The position numbers were made by a program, and so were the translations under genes. Below, piece by piece: positions 24,053 to 33,793 of a stretch of 46,602 bases of DNA; positions within the stretch are counted from its first letter, which is position 1; every line of letters starts with the position of its first letter. The stretch spans positions 1-46,602 of the forward strand of contig CAKSBF010000016.1 of NCBI GenBank assembly GCA_934438075.1, read 5' to 3'. The DNA comes from an uncultured Clostridia bacterium (GTDB taxonomy: Bacteria > Bacillota > Clostridia > UBA1381 > UBA9506). The notes beneath the pieces are model-generated. The model did no database searches and had not been told where the DNA came from. It was given only the letters and a program-made list of their open reading frames with translations.

Positions 24053-26404
24053 ATGACAAACAACGAAATAGGAGCATATCAACGAAACACATTTTCACCC
24101 AAAAACGAAAGTCTTCTGCGCCGCCTGGGGCGCGTTGATATCCATGAGCTTGCAGAATATGCCATTTTACTGCTGCTCAGCCGTGCCACACTTTTCGGCA
24201 CAATCAGTCCCTTTGCCATTGCTTTTTTCGCTGCAACTTTCCCCAAACAAAAAAAGGTTTACGGCATTGTTTTTGCTTGCTTGGGAATTTTGCTGGGCAA
24301 TTTTGGTGTGCTTTCCCTGAAATATCTGGGAACCATCGCTATCATTTCAGCATTTTCTCTACTGCTGCGCGATGAACTATCCCGAAAACCATGGCTTTAT
24401 GCCCTGATTGCCGCTCTGGCAAATGCTGCCAACGGAATAATTTATGTTCTTTTTGACGGATTGCTGGTTTATGATGTTCTAAAGCTCATCCTGGAAAGCT
24501 CCGCCATATTTTTATGTTACTTTGCTTTTTACCGCGCGGCGGCAATGCTACGCACCCTGAGCAAACGAAAGGTGCTGGAAAATGAAGAGACTCTCTCCCT
24601 TGTCCTTCTTGCCGCCGCTGTTATTTTGAGCATTTCTGCTTTTCCATACGGAACTGCCGTTGCGCACACACTGGCAGTACTTACCGTTATGATTCTGTCA
24701 CTCACCGGCGGTGCTGCAGTTTCCACCATGGCAGGTACACTGTTGGGTTTGGTTATCAGCGCCGCAGACATTCTGCCCGCCCAGGTCGTTGGTGTTTATG
24801 CTATCTGCGCCATGACGTCCGGCTTACTGCGCAAATATGGAAAGTGGGGCGTATGTATCGGCTTTCTGTTAACAAACGCCGCAGTTATGCTTTATTTTAA
24901 CTCTTCGCTTGTTACCTTTATTACATACTATTATATTCTTGCAGCGTCAGTAATATTATTTCTTCTGCCAACACAGTTTTTATCTCTGTTCGGTGCAGTT
25001 GCCCGCACTCCGGGTATTCATGCCGGAGATGACCCGGTAACAAGAACAAAAGAGATATTAAATGGCAGACTCGAAGAAGCGGCTGATTCCTTTTGCAATC
25101 TTTCCGATATTTTTAAAGAGGTTATCTCCGAGAAGACAAACACCGAAGCACGCGATACCGGCCGGCTATTTGAAAAGACAGCAGAAAAGGTATGCAAAAA
25201 CTGCAGCATGAGTCGTTACTGCTGGCAAAAAAACTATCACAGCACCCTGACCATGCTAGAGGGATTACTGCCCTTCATGCAGGAACGGGGTCAGGCGGCT
25301 GATATTGACTTTCCCAAAAGCTTTCAGTCCGATTGTCTGCGTTTTCCGGATTTTATAAATGCACTGAACCGAAATTATGAAATATATAAGGTAAACTTAA
25401 TGTGGTCGGGCAAGGTATCAGAAAGCCGCACTCTGGTTGCTGAACAATTCCGTAACATTGCCGCTATTTTGGAAAATATTCGTTCCCGTCTCCGCTCAGA
25501 CATCAGCGAGGATATGCGTCTGGAAAATAAAATTGCCGCTGCACTGGATCGCAAAGGCATTACTGCTGACCGAATCTGCGTGACAAACGCCGATGGTTAC
25601 GAGGTTACCATGACGGCAGCCGCATGCGGCGGCAATCATCTCTGCTCCACCGTTACCGCGGCAGCAGTAAGCGAAGTTCTCGGCGTACCAATGCTTCGTA
25701 CAGAACGAAACTGCGGAGAACAGATTTGCAAACTCCGTTTCCGCGAGCAAGAACGTTTTTGCGCTGATGTCGGGCTGGCACAGCTGGCGCGCGACAAAAC
25801 AGATTGTTCCGGTGATAACTACACCTTTCGCCTGTTAGCCGACGGAAAATATGTGCTTGCATTGTCCGATGGCATGGGCAGCGGCACAAAAGCAAGCGTA
25901 CAGAGTAACGTTGCCATTGAACTAATTAAACGGCTTCTCGGCGCGGGCTTTGATAAGGAAACCTCGCTAAAGCTTATTAACAGCGTTCTGCTCGCCGGAA
26001 CCGAAGAAAGCTTTGCTACTGTTGATATGTGTCTCATTAATCTTTACACCGGCGCACTCGAATTTATTAAAACCGGTGCGGCATATTCTTACATTAAAAG
26101 TGCTGATTCCATATCACGTGTTATATCCACTTCCCTCCCATCAGGAATTGTAGAAAAAACAGAACCGGACTGCGAGCTGCATTATGCCAAAAACGGTGAT
26201 TTTGTTATCTTGGCAACCGATGGTGTGACAGAGATTTTAGAAAGAAACGGCGAAGAAACCATAAATACGATTCTAAACGATTACAACGGAAACTCTGCTC
26301 AAAGCTTAGCGGATCAGATATTATTGGGGGCAATCCGTTTGTCAGACGGCAAAGCCTGCGATGACATGACGGTGCTCTGTGCGCGTATCAATGAGGTTAT
26401 GTAA
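24053..26404 (+). CDS. spoIIE: Stage II sporulation protein E (PP2C phosphatase)
   Basis: A 783-residue membrane phosphatase that dephosphorylates SpoIIAA and so activates sigma-F at the asymmetric septum. About ten membrane helices fill residues 40-315, a regulatory region with a Cys cluster (CKNCSMSRYCW, about 383-393) follows, and the PP2C domain is at about 580-783 with metal-binding aspartates in LSDGMGSGTKA (about 606) and ILATDGVTEI (about 722). ATG 24053 lies after a GGGGG site. Its substrate operon spoIIA is 7 kb upstream on the same strand. Confidence 0.96.
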   Translation: MTNNEIGAYQRNTFSPKNESLLRRLGRVDIHELAEYAILLLLSRATLFGTISPFAIAFFAATFPKQKKVYGIVFACLGILLGNFGVLSLKYLGTIAIISAFSLLLRDELSRKPWLYALIAALANAANGIIYVLFDGLLVYDVLKLILESSAIFLCYFAFYRAAAMLRTLSKRKVLENEETLSLVLLAAAVILSISAFPYGTAVAHTLAVLTVMILSLTGGAAVSTMAGTLLGLVISAADILPAQVVGVYAICAMTSGLLRKYGKWGVCIGFLLTNAAVMLYFNSSLVTFITYYYILAASVILFLLPTQFLSLFGAVARTPGIHAGDDPVTRTKEILNGRLEEAADSFCNLSDIFKEVISEKTNTEARDTGRLFEKTAEKVCKNCSMSRYCWQKNYHSTLTMLEGLLPFMQERGQAADIDFPKSFQSDCLRFPDFINALNRNYEIYKVNLMWSGKVSESRTLVAEQFRNIAAILENIRSRLRSDISEDMRLENKIAAALDRKGITADRICVTNADGYEVTMTAAACGGNHLCSTVTAAAVSEVLGVPMLRTERNCGEQICKLRFREQERFCADVGLAQLARDKTDCSGDNYTFRLLADGKYVLALSDGMGSGTKASVQSNVAIELIKRLLGAGFDKETSLKLINSVLLAGTEESFATVDMCLINLYTGALEFIKTGAAYSYIKSADSISRVISTSLPSGIVEKTEPDCELHYAKNGDFVILATDGVTEILERNGEETINTILNDYNGNSAQSLADQILLGAIRLSDGKACDDMTVLCARINEVM

Positions 26405-26418
26405 AGGGGGAAACAAAC

Positions 26419-26607
26419 ATGCAAACTGCAACAAATTTTGAAAAAATTTCACACACAACCGAGCTTTTATATCGAAAAATATCCATGCTCAATCTCTACC
26501 TTTGCCGAGTGCAAAAAGAAAGTGCCGAAAAAGGGCGGCTAAAAAAAGAGCTATATTCCATTCGGCAATTAATCGACGAGATGGATCAGGAACTTTCCGC
26601 AATGTAG
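26419..26607 (+). CDS. Small coiled-coil protein of unknown function
   Basis: A 62-residue ORF, 14 bases after spoIIE, with AAAGGGGG nine bases before its ATG. The sequence is charged and helical (LYRKISMLNLYLCRVQKESAEKGRLKKELYSIRQLIDEMDQEL) and probably forms a short coiled coil. I recognise no family. Good RBS and tight coupling to spoIIE argue that it is expressed with spoIIE. Confidence 0.6.
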   Translation: MQTATNFEKISHTTELLYRKISMLNLYLCRVQKESAEKGRLKKELYSIRQLIDEMDQELSAM

Positions 26608-26696
26608 CACTTACTGTAATAAATTCCTAATAACATGTATTTTTTAACTGATTTCGGAAAAACTAACCATATTAAAAATTGCACAGGAGTGATGAT

Positions 26697-29300
26697 ATGG
26701 CAAAAGTGGCTGAAACAAAAAATGAAACCAATATTTCCGAAATGATAGATATTCTGGTGCAAAATGCTGAGAAAGCTCTGCAGAAATACATGACACTTTC
26801 TCAGGAACAGGTTGACCACATCGTACACGAAATGGCGCTGGCAGGCATTGACCGTCACATGGAAATTGCAAAAGCGGCTATCGATGAAACCAAACGCGGG
26901 GTTCTGGAGGATAAGGTCATAAAAAATCTGTTTGCAACAGAGTATATCTGGCATTCCATTAAATATGAAAAAACCGTAGGCATTATTGATGAAAACGAAC
27001 AAGAGGGGTATGTGGACATAGCGGAACCGGTGGGGATTATTGCAGGTGTTACACCCGTAACAAATCCGACCTCCACAACCATGTTCAAATCACTGATTGC
27101 GGCCAAGACACGCAATCCCATCATTTTCGCCTTCCATCCCGCATCGCAGCACTGTTCCGTTCTCGCCGCAAGAACCATGTTAGAAGCAGCAATAGCAGCC
27201 GGAGCACCCAAATATGCCATCCAATGGATTGAGGTGCCTTCCATAGAGGCAACCAATGCATTAATGAATCATCCGGGTATCTCCCTCATTCTTGCAACCG
27301 GCGGTTCCGCCATGGTCCGCGCCGCTTACAGCGCCGGCAAACCAGCCTTGGGTGTTGGTCCCGGAAATGTGCCTTGCTATATTGAAAAAACAGCTGATGT
27401 TGCCCGCGCCTGCACCGATATCATACTTTCCAAAAGCTTTGATAACGGTATGATTTGTGCCTCCGAACAGGCAGTCATTGTAGATAAGGAAATACAAACA
27501 TTTTTTGAGGAATGTATGCAAAAATATGGCTGTTATTTCTTAAAACCGGACGAAATTTCTAAAGTATCCGATTACGTTATTTCAAAAGAAAAACAGTCCG
27601 TCAACCCTCAGGTGGTAGGAATGCCGGCATATGAAATTGCAAAAAATGCAGGTGTCAGTGTTCCGGAAAAAACAAAAATTTTGATAGCACGCCTCGAAGG
27701 CGTGGGCGAAAACTACCCGCTCTCACGCGAAAAATTATCTCCCGTACTTGCATATTACGTAGTAAATGATTCAAAAGAAGGTTTTTCCATTGCAAAACAA
27801 ATGCTTGATTTTGGCGGTTTGGGACACTCCGCAGTAATTCATACCGAAAATACGGATTTGGCAAAGCAATACGGTACAGAAATGAAGGTTGGACGAGTCA
27901 TTGTAAACTCTCCGTCATCACAGGGCGCAATCGGCGATATCTATAACACGAACACACCTTCTCTTACACTCGGCTGCGGCTCCTTTGGGCGCAACTCCAC
28001 TACATCAAATGTGTCCAGTGTGAATTTAATCAATAAAAAACGAATGGCAATAAGGAAGGTTAATATGCAGTGGTTTAAGGTTCCGCCGAAGATATATTTC
28101 GAAGAAGATTCCGTTCAATATCTACGAAAAATGCCCGACATTTCCCGCGCCTTTATCGTCACCGACCCGATGATGGTAAAGCTGGGATACGTTGACCGTG
28201 TGCTTTATAACCTACGCAAACGCCAGGAATATTGTCACAGCGAAATCTACGCCGATGTCGAACCCGATCCGTCCGTAGAAACCATTATGCGCGGTGTAGA
28301 GGCCATGAACCGTTTTGCACCCGATGTCATCATTGCCATCGGAGGCGGTTCTGCCATGGATGCCGCAAAGGGAATGTGGCTCTTTTATGAACATCCTGAG
28401 ACCAGTTTTGACGGTTTGCGCCTGAAATTTTTAGACATCCGAAAACGTGCCTTTCAGTTCCCAAAATTAGGTAAAAGGGCACAAATGGTCTGTATACCAA
28501 CTACCTCCGGAACCGGCTCGGAAGTGACGTCCTTTTCCGTCATTACAGACAAGGCAAATGGTAATATTAAATATCCGCTTGCCGATTATGAATTAACGCC
28601 GGATGTTGCTATTATAGATCCGCAGTTTGTCTACTCACTGCCAAAAGGTGTAACGGCAGATACGGGAATGGATGTGCTAACCCACGCATTGGAGGCCTAT
28701 GTCTCCGTATTGGCTTCCGATTATACGGATGGTTTGGCACTAAAAGCAATTGAACTGGTTTTTGCCAACCTGCCCCGCGCTTATCAAAACGGAAACGACC
28801 GTGAAGCAAGAGAGAAAATGCACAACGCCTCCGCCATTGCGGGCATGGCCTTTACCAATGCCTTTTTGGGCTTAAACCATTCCATGGCGCACAAACTAGG
28901 TGGTGAATATCACGTAGCGCACGGCAAAGCAAATGCTGTTTTGCTGCCCTATGTGATTGCATATAATGCGCAAAAGCCCACAAAATTTGCCTCATTTCCA
29001 AAATACGGAAAATTTATTGCCGATGAAAAATATGCACAAATTGCACGACACATGGGGTTAGATGCAAAAACAACGGAAGAAGGTGTTGCGAACCTGATTG
29101 AAGCCATTCGGAAACTAATGAAAATTATGGATTATCCGATGACTTTAAAGGAATTAGGTTTGCCTGAAAAAGAGTTTCTTTCCGGTCTCGATTCTCTTGC
29201 CGAGCGGGCCTTCGAAGACCAGTGCACGACTGCTAACCCACGCTACCCGTTGGTCTCGGAGATTAAAGAATTATATCGTTTGGCATATTACGGAAAATAA
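26697..29300 (+). CDS. adhE: Bifunctional acetaldehyde-CoA / alcohol dehydrogenase
   Basis: An 867-residue fermentation enzyme reducing acetyl-CoA to acetaldehyde, then ethanol, regenerating two NAD+. The N-terminal half (1-440) is the CoA-acylating aldehyde dehydrogenase: GPGNVPCYIEKTADV and the catalytic Cys in DNGMICASEQAVIVD (about 247). The C-terminal half (about 460-867) is iron-dependent alcohol dehydrogenase: AIGGGSAMDAAKGMW, TTSGTGSEVTSFSVI, and metal histidines in NHSMAHKLGGEYHVAHGKANA. AdhE assembles into filaments (spirosomes). The frame extends six codons upstream across the RBS; ATG 26697 is 7 bases after AGGAG. Confidence 0.97.
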   Translation: MAKVAETKNETNISEMIDILVQNAEKALQKYMTLSQEQVDHIVHEMALAGIDRHMEIAKAAIDETKRGVLEDKVIKNLFATEYIWHSIKYEKTVGIIDENEQEGYVDIAEPVGIIAGVTPVTNPTSTTMFKSLIAAKTRNPIIFAFHPASQHCSVLAARTMLEAAIAAGAPKYAIQWIEVPSIEATNALMNHPGISLILATGGSAMVRAAYSAGKPALGVGPGNVPCYIEKTADVARACTDIILSKSFDNGMICASEQAVIVDKEIQTFFEECMQKYGCYFLKPDEISKVSDYVISKEKQSVNPQVVGMPAYEIAKNAGVSVPEKTKILIARLEGVGENYPLSREKLSPVLAYYVVNDSKEGFSIAKQMLDFGGLGHSAVIHTENTDLAKQYGTEMKVGRVIVNSPSSQGAIGDIYNTNTPSLTLGCGSFGRNSTTSNVSSVNLINKKRMAIRKVNMQWFKVPPKIYFEEDSVQYLRKMPDISRAFIVTDPMMVKLGYVDRVLYNLRKRQEYCHSEIYADVEPDPSVETIMRGVEAMNRFAPDVIIAIGGGSAMDAAKGMWLFYEHPETSFDGLRLKFLDIRKRAFQFPKLGKRAQMVCIPTTSGTGSEVTSFSVITDKANGNIKYPLADYELTPDVAIIDPQFVYSLPKGVTADTGMDVLTHALEAYVSVLASDYTDGLALKAIELVFANLPRAYQNGNDREAREKMHNASAIAGMAFTNAFLGLNHSMAHKLGGEYHVAHGKANAVLLPYVIAYNAQKPTKFASFPKYGKFIADEKYAQIARHMGLDAKTTEEGVANLIEAIRKLMKIMDYPMTLKELGLPEKEFLSGLDSLAERAFEDQCTTANPRYPLVSEIKELYRLAYYGK

Positions 29301-29321
29301 AATTAGACTATGCATAAAAAT

Positions 29322-29356
29322 GAAAGAGCCGAAAGCTTATCGCTTTCGGCTCTTTC
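29322..29356 (+). terminator. Hairpin after adhE
   Basis: GAAAGAGCCGAAAGC pairs with GCTTTCGGCTCTTTC over 15 bp with a short loop, 21 bases after the adhE stop. The U tract is poor (TTTCGTC), so it may terminate weakly or protect the 3' end. Confidence 0.65.
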
Positions 29357-29410
29357 GTCATCCGGTCGGGAAAACCGAATGTTTTCTTTCCTTATTCAAA
29401 AGGAGGGAAA

Positions 29411-29437
29411 ATGAAAAAAGTTTGTTTATTGTGTTAG
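29411..29437 (+). other. Eight-codon mini-ORF with strong RBS
   Basis: AGGAGG (29401-29406), four bases, then ATG and codons for MKKVCLLC followed by TAG. A terminator-like hairpin starts three bases later. It resembles a leader peptide with attenuator, but the next gene downstream (matE) is on the opposite strand, so there is nothing obvious to control. Could be a remnant or chance. Confidence 0.25.
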
Positions 29438-29439
29438 TT

Positions 29440-29467
29440 GTGGTATGTGTATATAATACCACCTTTT
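29440..29467 (+). terminator. Terminator-like hairpin after the mini-ORF
   Basis: GTGGTAT (29440-29446) pairs with ATACCAC (29456-29462), followed by CTTTTT. It may be the final stop for adhE transcripts that read through the first hairpin. Confidence 0.5.
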
Positions 29468-29579
29468 TCGACTTTTTACAATTCGCGCAATCCATAAAGA
29501 TATACAAAAGTCGATGATTCTTTTTGTACAAAATAAACAAGATTGACATTTATTTCACAAACTCACAATTTTATTTAAC

Positions 29580-30965
29580 TCATAATTCTACCTTCTGCCG
29601 CTTAATCCGTTTCATTAATAAAAATGCTATTAATGCCGTGATTGCCTCTGCAATCGGAAATGTCAGCCACACAAGCCAGGTCAACGAAACATTATCTGCT
29701 GCAAAATGGGCCAGCAGCCAGGCAAGCGGAATAATGAAAATCAATTGCCGGCAAGCAGAAATGATTAAAGATTCCACACCGCTGTCAAGTGCCTGAAACA
29801 CGCCTTGATATGCAATATTTATTCCTGCAAAAAGGAAGCTGAGCGAAACAAGACGCATTGCATCTATGCAGAAACCCTCCGTTAATCCGCTCAGTCCGAA
29901 CAAGCCGGTCAGGGGACGGGCTAATCCTTCAATAACAGCAAGTCCCACCGCCATGATAATGAGCATAAACAGCATACCATACCGGATTCCATCACGAATC
30001 CGTTCTTTACTCTTCATTCCGTGGGCATAAGCCACAATTGGTGTAATCGCATCGCGCAAACCGAAAGCAGCAAACAATACAAACTGTTGTATTTTGTAAT
30101 AAAGACCGTAAGCAGTGACAACACCTTCGTCAATCTTTACAAAGATAATATTAAGCGAATATGTCATTACAGACATCAACGCCTGCGCGATAATAGCAGG
30201 CAGACCTATCTTATAAATTTCCCCGATAATATTAATTTTTGGAAATATGTACCGCATATTCTTCTCTACCTCACGGCAACTTTTAAAATAAAATATCAAT
30301 GCAAGTACGCACGATGCAATCTGTCCAATCACCGTTGCAAGCGCCGCGCCCGCCGTGCCCATTTTCGGAACTCCCAGCAATCCGTAAATCATAATCGGAT
30401 CTAAAACAATATTCACCACAGCGCCCGTCACCTGCGCAATGGTAGAATAAAGCGAACGTCCCGTTGCCTGCAAAAGCTTTTCAAAAACCGAAAAAAATAT
30501 AATACCAAATGATACAACACAACAGATTTTTAAGTAACTGACTGCCATATCAAATATAAGTGTGTTATTTGTCTGCGAACCAATATAACTTCTCACGCCG
30601 ACAAACCCGAATAAGAAAAATACTGCAAATATAATGCCTGCCAAAAAAATAGCATTGCCTGCCGCATAGGAAGCCTTTTTTCTGTTTTCCTGTCCTAAGC
30701 TTTTTGCAAGCAGCGCATTGGCTCCCACTCCTGTCCCGATAGAGACCGCAACCATTAGCATTTGTACAGGAAACGCTAAGGTCAGCGCATTAAGAGCCTC
30801 CTCGCCATGTTCCGCCATATTGGAAACAAAAGCGCTATCTACAATATTGTACATTGCCTGCAATGCCATGGATAAAACCATAGGAATACTCATGGAAAGC
30901 ATGAGTTTTTTTACAGGGGTCTTTGCCATCTTATTTACGGATTCTATTGCTTGTTTTTGCTGCAT
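29580..30965 (-). CDS. MATE-family multidrug efflux transporter
   Basis: A 461-residue membrane protein with twelve predicted helices in two similar halves, of the NorM/MepA-type MATE family (KLMLSMSIPMVLSMALQAMYNIVDSAFVSN, SIGTGVGANALLAKSLGQEN, GVPKMGTAGAALATVIGQ). Such proteins export cationic drugs or metabolites using Na+ or H+ gradients. The frame extends 25 codons upstream through a terminator hairpin; ATG 30965 with AGGTGA is the likely start. The attenuator leader suggests inducible expression, perhaps by its substrate. Confidence 0.92.
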   Translation of the reverse strand: MQQKQAIESVNKMAKTPVKKLMLSMSIPMVLSMALQAMYNIVDSAFVSNMAEHGEEALNALTLAFPVQMLMVAVSIGTGVGANALLAKSLGQENRKKASYAAGNAIFLAGIIFAVFFLFGFVGVRSYIGSQTNNTLIFDMAVSYLKICCVVSFGIIFFSVFEKLLQATGRSLYSTIAQVTGAVVNIVLDPIMIYGLLGVPKMGTAGAALATVIGQIASCVLALIFYFKSCREVEKNMRYIFPKINIIGEIYKIGLPAIIAQALMSVMTYSLNIIFVKIDEGVVTAYGLYYKIQQFVLFAAFGLRDAITPIVAYAHGMKSKERIRDGIRYGMLFMLIIMAVGLAVIEGLARPLTGLFGLSGLTEGFCIDAMRLVSLSFLFAGINIAYQGVFQALDSGVESLIISACRQLIFIIPLAWLLAHFAADNVSLTWLVWLTFPIAEAITALIAFLLMKRIKRQKVEL

Positions 30966-30996
30966 CTGATCACCTATTCCTTTCTTTTCCGGCAAA

Positions 30997-31034
30997 CAAA
31001 AAAAGCGTAAATCCATTCCTGGATTTACGCTTTT
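30997..31034 (-). terminator. Terminator in the matE leader
   Basis: On the minus strand GCGTAAATCCA (31020-31030) pairs with TGGATTTACGC (31005-31015) around a short loop, followed by a T run. It lies between the matE promoter (31053-31081) and the matE RBS, so it attenuates matE as well as stopping transcripts from the ECF operon. The leader before the hairpin is only about 15-20 nt, short for an aptamer. Confidence 0.75.
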
Positions 31035-31052
31035 CGCCACGCGGTTACTATT

Positions 31053-31081
31053 ATTTTAGCATTTTTTCCGTAAAAAGTCAA
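31053..31081 (-). promoter_or_regulatory. matE promoter
   Basis: Minus-strand TTGACT (31076-31081), 17 bp, TAAAAT (31053-31058); start near 31046, just upstream of the terminator hairpin. Confidence 0.7.
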
Positions 31082-31126
31082 ACAAAAGTTTATAAAATTC
31101 CATCTTGCTCTTTCTGCAATATATGA

Positions 31127-33793
31127 TCAGCACTCAATGCCATACTTCATTTTAATCCGCTCCAGTTTTTCCAGCATACTTTCTGATGCAATCCACAAGA
31201 AAAATACTGTTGAAGCCGCATGAATCGCATCCAGCGGAAAGCCGGCTAAGCAAGCTGACAAAACCCCGGACCAGCTCAAGGGCAGCTGCATCATAATTAC
31301 AGAAGCAGTATTCATAATGCCGCCATATATCAGCAAAACCGAGAGCGCGCCAAAAGTGCACAAAGATACGCGTGTCTGACGCAGGATACCCTTTTGATAC
31401 AATATTCCTGCCAGAAAGCCCAATATGCCATAACAGAACATCTGCCACGGCGTCCACGGACCTTGGCCGAAGAAAAAATTAGACACAAAAGCTGTCACCG
31501 CTCCGGTCAGAAAACCGGCTTCACCCCCGAAACAAATGCCTGCCAAAATGACCACCGCGGCCACAGGCTTAAAATGCGGAACCATAAAAAAGGCAGCCCT
31601 TCCCGCAACGGCAATAGCACACAGCACACTGATTAAAACCAATTCACGCGCCTGCGGTCTGCGCCCCTCCAATAAAATACCAGACGGCAGGAAAGCTTCT
31701 ATAATGATCAGCAAGCTGATAAAATAATACTTTCTTTCTCCCCAAAAATAGATCCCTGCAAACAGCGTTAACGGTATCACCGCCAGCGCTGCAGCTGCTC
31801 CGGCAATCGTCCGCTTGCTCAAACGATGTTTTTCCATATTACGTTTGGGTAACTTTTTCACTTTTTTCTTATTTTGCGGCATCAAAAAGCAAATTCCCAC
31901 ACCGAGCAACAGCATTTGCCCCAACTGAGACAAATACAACCAAACGCCATTAAAACGATTGTGGCTATAAATCGCCATTCCGCAAAAAAGTACTATTAAT
32001 AAGATACCAATGAGCATATTTTGCAGCTTTCTGACCATTGATTTCTCCGTCAATTCCTTCTGAATCTGTTTTTTCTCGCCATGGTGAAAATCCGGCATTT
32101 CTGTGTCACATTTCCTCGGCTGTTCCAATATTTCACCGCCGCATGCGCGAATAATATCTTCTGCCAATACTGCCTTTGGAAAAATTTCACGTGCCATGCG
32201 GTTCGCCGCCGTAGTATAAAAGCTTTTTCCTGCAAAAAAATCCCGTGCCGAACCCTCACTGACAATATGGCCATCAAAAAGCATGCCGCATCGGTCGGCA
32301 TATTGAGCACAAAATTCTATGTCGTGTGACACCATGAGTATTGCTGTCCCGCTCCGGCACAAACAACACAAGATGTCCGCAAAATCAGCTTTAAAATGTG
32401 CATCCAAACCTTTGGTCGGTTCATCAAGCAATAAGATTTTTGGCTCAGCCAAAAGCACTTTTGCAAGCGCCGCCTTTTGCTGTTCGCCGCCGGACAGGTC
32501 ATATGGATGCCGCTGACAACATTCCTCCAAACCGCAAAGAGAAATTACACGCCGAACGCGCCTCTCCTGCTCTTCCCGGGAAAGTTCTTTTTCCTCCAGC
32601 ATCTCATATAAATCCAATTCTACAGTATTCCTCACAAAGATGGTCTGCGGATTTTGCGGCAGCATAACTATGGCTTCACCGCAACAGGCTTTCACTTCCG
32701 ATAGATTCTTTCTCTCTGCCAAAACTTTTCCTCGCTGCGGCGCAAGCAATCCGCACAATACCGATAAAGCGGTTGTTTTTCCTGCCGCATTGCCGCCAAC
32801 CAAAGCATATAATTCACCAAAATGTACCTTTAACGACAACCCGCGCAACACATCCGACAGATTTTTCTCATAGCGATACCAAACATCTCGAAGTTCTATT
32901 GCCGGTACTCCCAAGTCTCTTTTCCGTTCCCTCTGCGTGCAAGTTTTCTCATTGCAAGGTCTTGTTTGCACAATCTTTTCCAGCCATTTTCTTCCGTCAC
33001 GCACCGTAACGGGGCAGGAGAAATCGTTCGGAACCGCAGCATGCACTCGAATAGCAGTCGGCATCGCTGTAAACATATCGTGTTCGCAACTCTTTAAAAT
33101 TTCTCCCACACGGTTTGGCTCACTGTCTGCTATTAATCTGCCATCATCCATTACGAGTACTCTGTCCGAAATAGCAAATGCCTCTTCCAGACGATGCTCC
33201 GATAACATAACCGTCACACCAAGCTCACGATTTATTTTATATAAGACATCTAAAAACTTCTGTGCCGCAATCGGGTCAAGCTGCGCAGTCGGTTCATCCA
33301 AAAGCAGCAGCGACGGCTGCATCACCATCACAGAAGCAAGATTAAGCATCTGTTTTTGCCCGCCCGACAGTTCCGTAACACTTTTATAAAACCAATCTTG
33401 TATTCCAAAAAAAGCGGACATTTCTGCCACTCTTGCACGGATTTCTTCCGTGGAAAACCCCAAACTTTCCAATCCAAAAGCAAGTTCGTGCCACACCTTA
33501 TCCGTTACCGTTTGGTTTTCGGGATTTTGCAGAACAAAACCAATTTTTTCGCTCTGCTCCCGGAAAGTTAATTCCTCCTGCAGTTTCCCTGCGATATAAA
33601 CCTCTCCATGTTTCGTGCCGTTATGCGCAAGCGCCGGTTTTAGACTGCGCAAAAGCGTAGTCTTTCCACAACCCGACTTGCCGCAAATGGTTACAAATTC
33701 ACCTTGGTTTATCGAAAAAGAAACATCCCGGAGCGCCGGTTTTTTCTCATTCGGATACGTGAATGAAACATTTAAAACTTTTACAGTCTCCAC
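31127..33793 (-). CDS. ECF transporter: two EcfA ATPases fused to an S component
   Basis: An 888-residue single chain. The first ATPase (about 1-235) has Walker A GKSGCGKTT, signature LSGGQKQ and Walker B LLLLDEPTAQLD; the second (about 305-540) has GGNAAGKTT, LSGGEQQK and ILLLDEPTKGLD. A charged linker leads to about eight membrane helices (590-888) forming an S component with FKPVAAVVILAGICFGGEAGFLTGAVTAFVSNFFFGQGPWTPWQM, resembling CblT-type cobalamin S components. GTG 33793 with GGGAGG seven bases upstream is the likely start, overlapping ecfT by 13 bases. With EcfT it would make a complete vitamin importer. The usual system has three separate chains, so the A-A'-S fusion is notable. Substrate is inferred, not proven. 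Confidence 0.9.
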   Translation of the reverse strand: METVKVLNVSFTYPNEKKPALRDVSFSINQGEFVTICGKSGCGKTTLLRSLKPALAHNGTKHGEVYIAGKLQEELTFREQSEKIGFVLQNPENQTVTDKVWHELAFGLESLGFSTEEIRARVAEMSAFFGIQDWFYKSVTELSGGQKQMLNLASVMVMQPSLLLLDEPTAQLDPIAAQKFLDVLYKINRELGVTVMLSEHRLEEAFAISDRVLVMDDGRLIADSEPNRVGEILKSCEHDMFTAMPTAIRVHAAVPNDFSCPVTVRDGRKWLEKIVQTRPCNEKTCTQRERKRDLGVPAIELRDVWYRYEKNLSDVLRGLSLKVHFGELYALVGGNAAGKTTALSVLCGLLAPQRGKVLAERKNLSEVKACCGEAIVMLPQNPQTIFVRNTVELDLYEMLEEKELSREEQERRVRRVISLCGLEECCQRHPYDLSGGEQQKAALAKVLLAEPKILLLDEPTKGLDAHFKADFADILCCLCRSGTAILMVSHDIEFCAQYADRCGMLFDGHIVSEGSARDFFAGKSFYTTAANRMAREIFPKAVLAEDIIRACGGEILEQPRKCDTEMPDFHHGEKKQIQKELTEKSMVRKLQNMLIGILLIVLFCGMAIYSHNRFNGVWLYLSQLGQMLLLGVGICFLMPQNKKKVKKLPKRNMEKHRLSKRTIAGAAAALAVIPLTLFAGIYFWGERKYYFISLLIIIEAFLPSGILLEGRRPQARELVLISVLCAIAVAGRAAFFMVPHFKPVAAVVILAGICFGGEAGFLTGAVTAFVSNFFFGQGPWTPWQMFCYGILGFLAGILYQKGILRQTRVSLCTFGALSVLLIYGGIMNTASVIMMQLPLSWSGVLSACLAGFPLDAIHAASTVFFLWIASESMLEKLERIKMKYGIEC

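Noticed and set aside
23902..24138. 78-codon plus-strand ORF before spoIIE
   Set aside because: It overlaps the spoIIE promoter and coding start in another frame and has no recognisable features.
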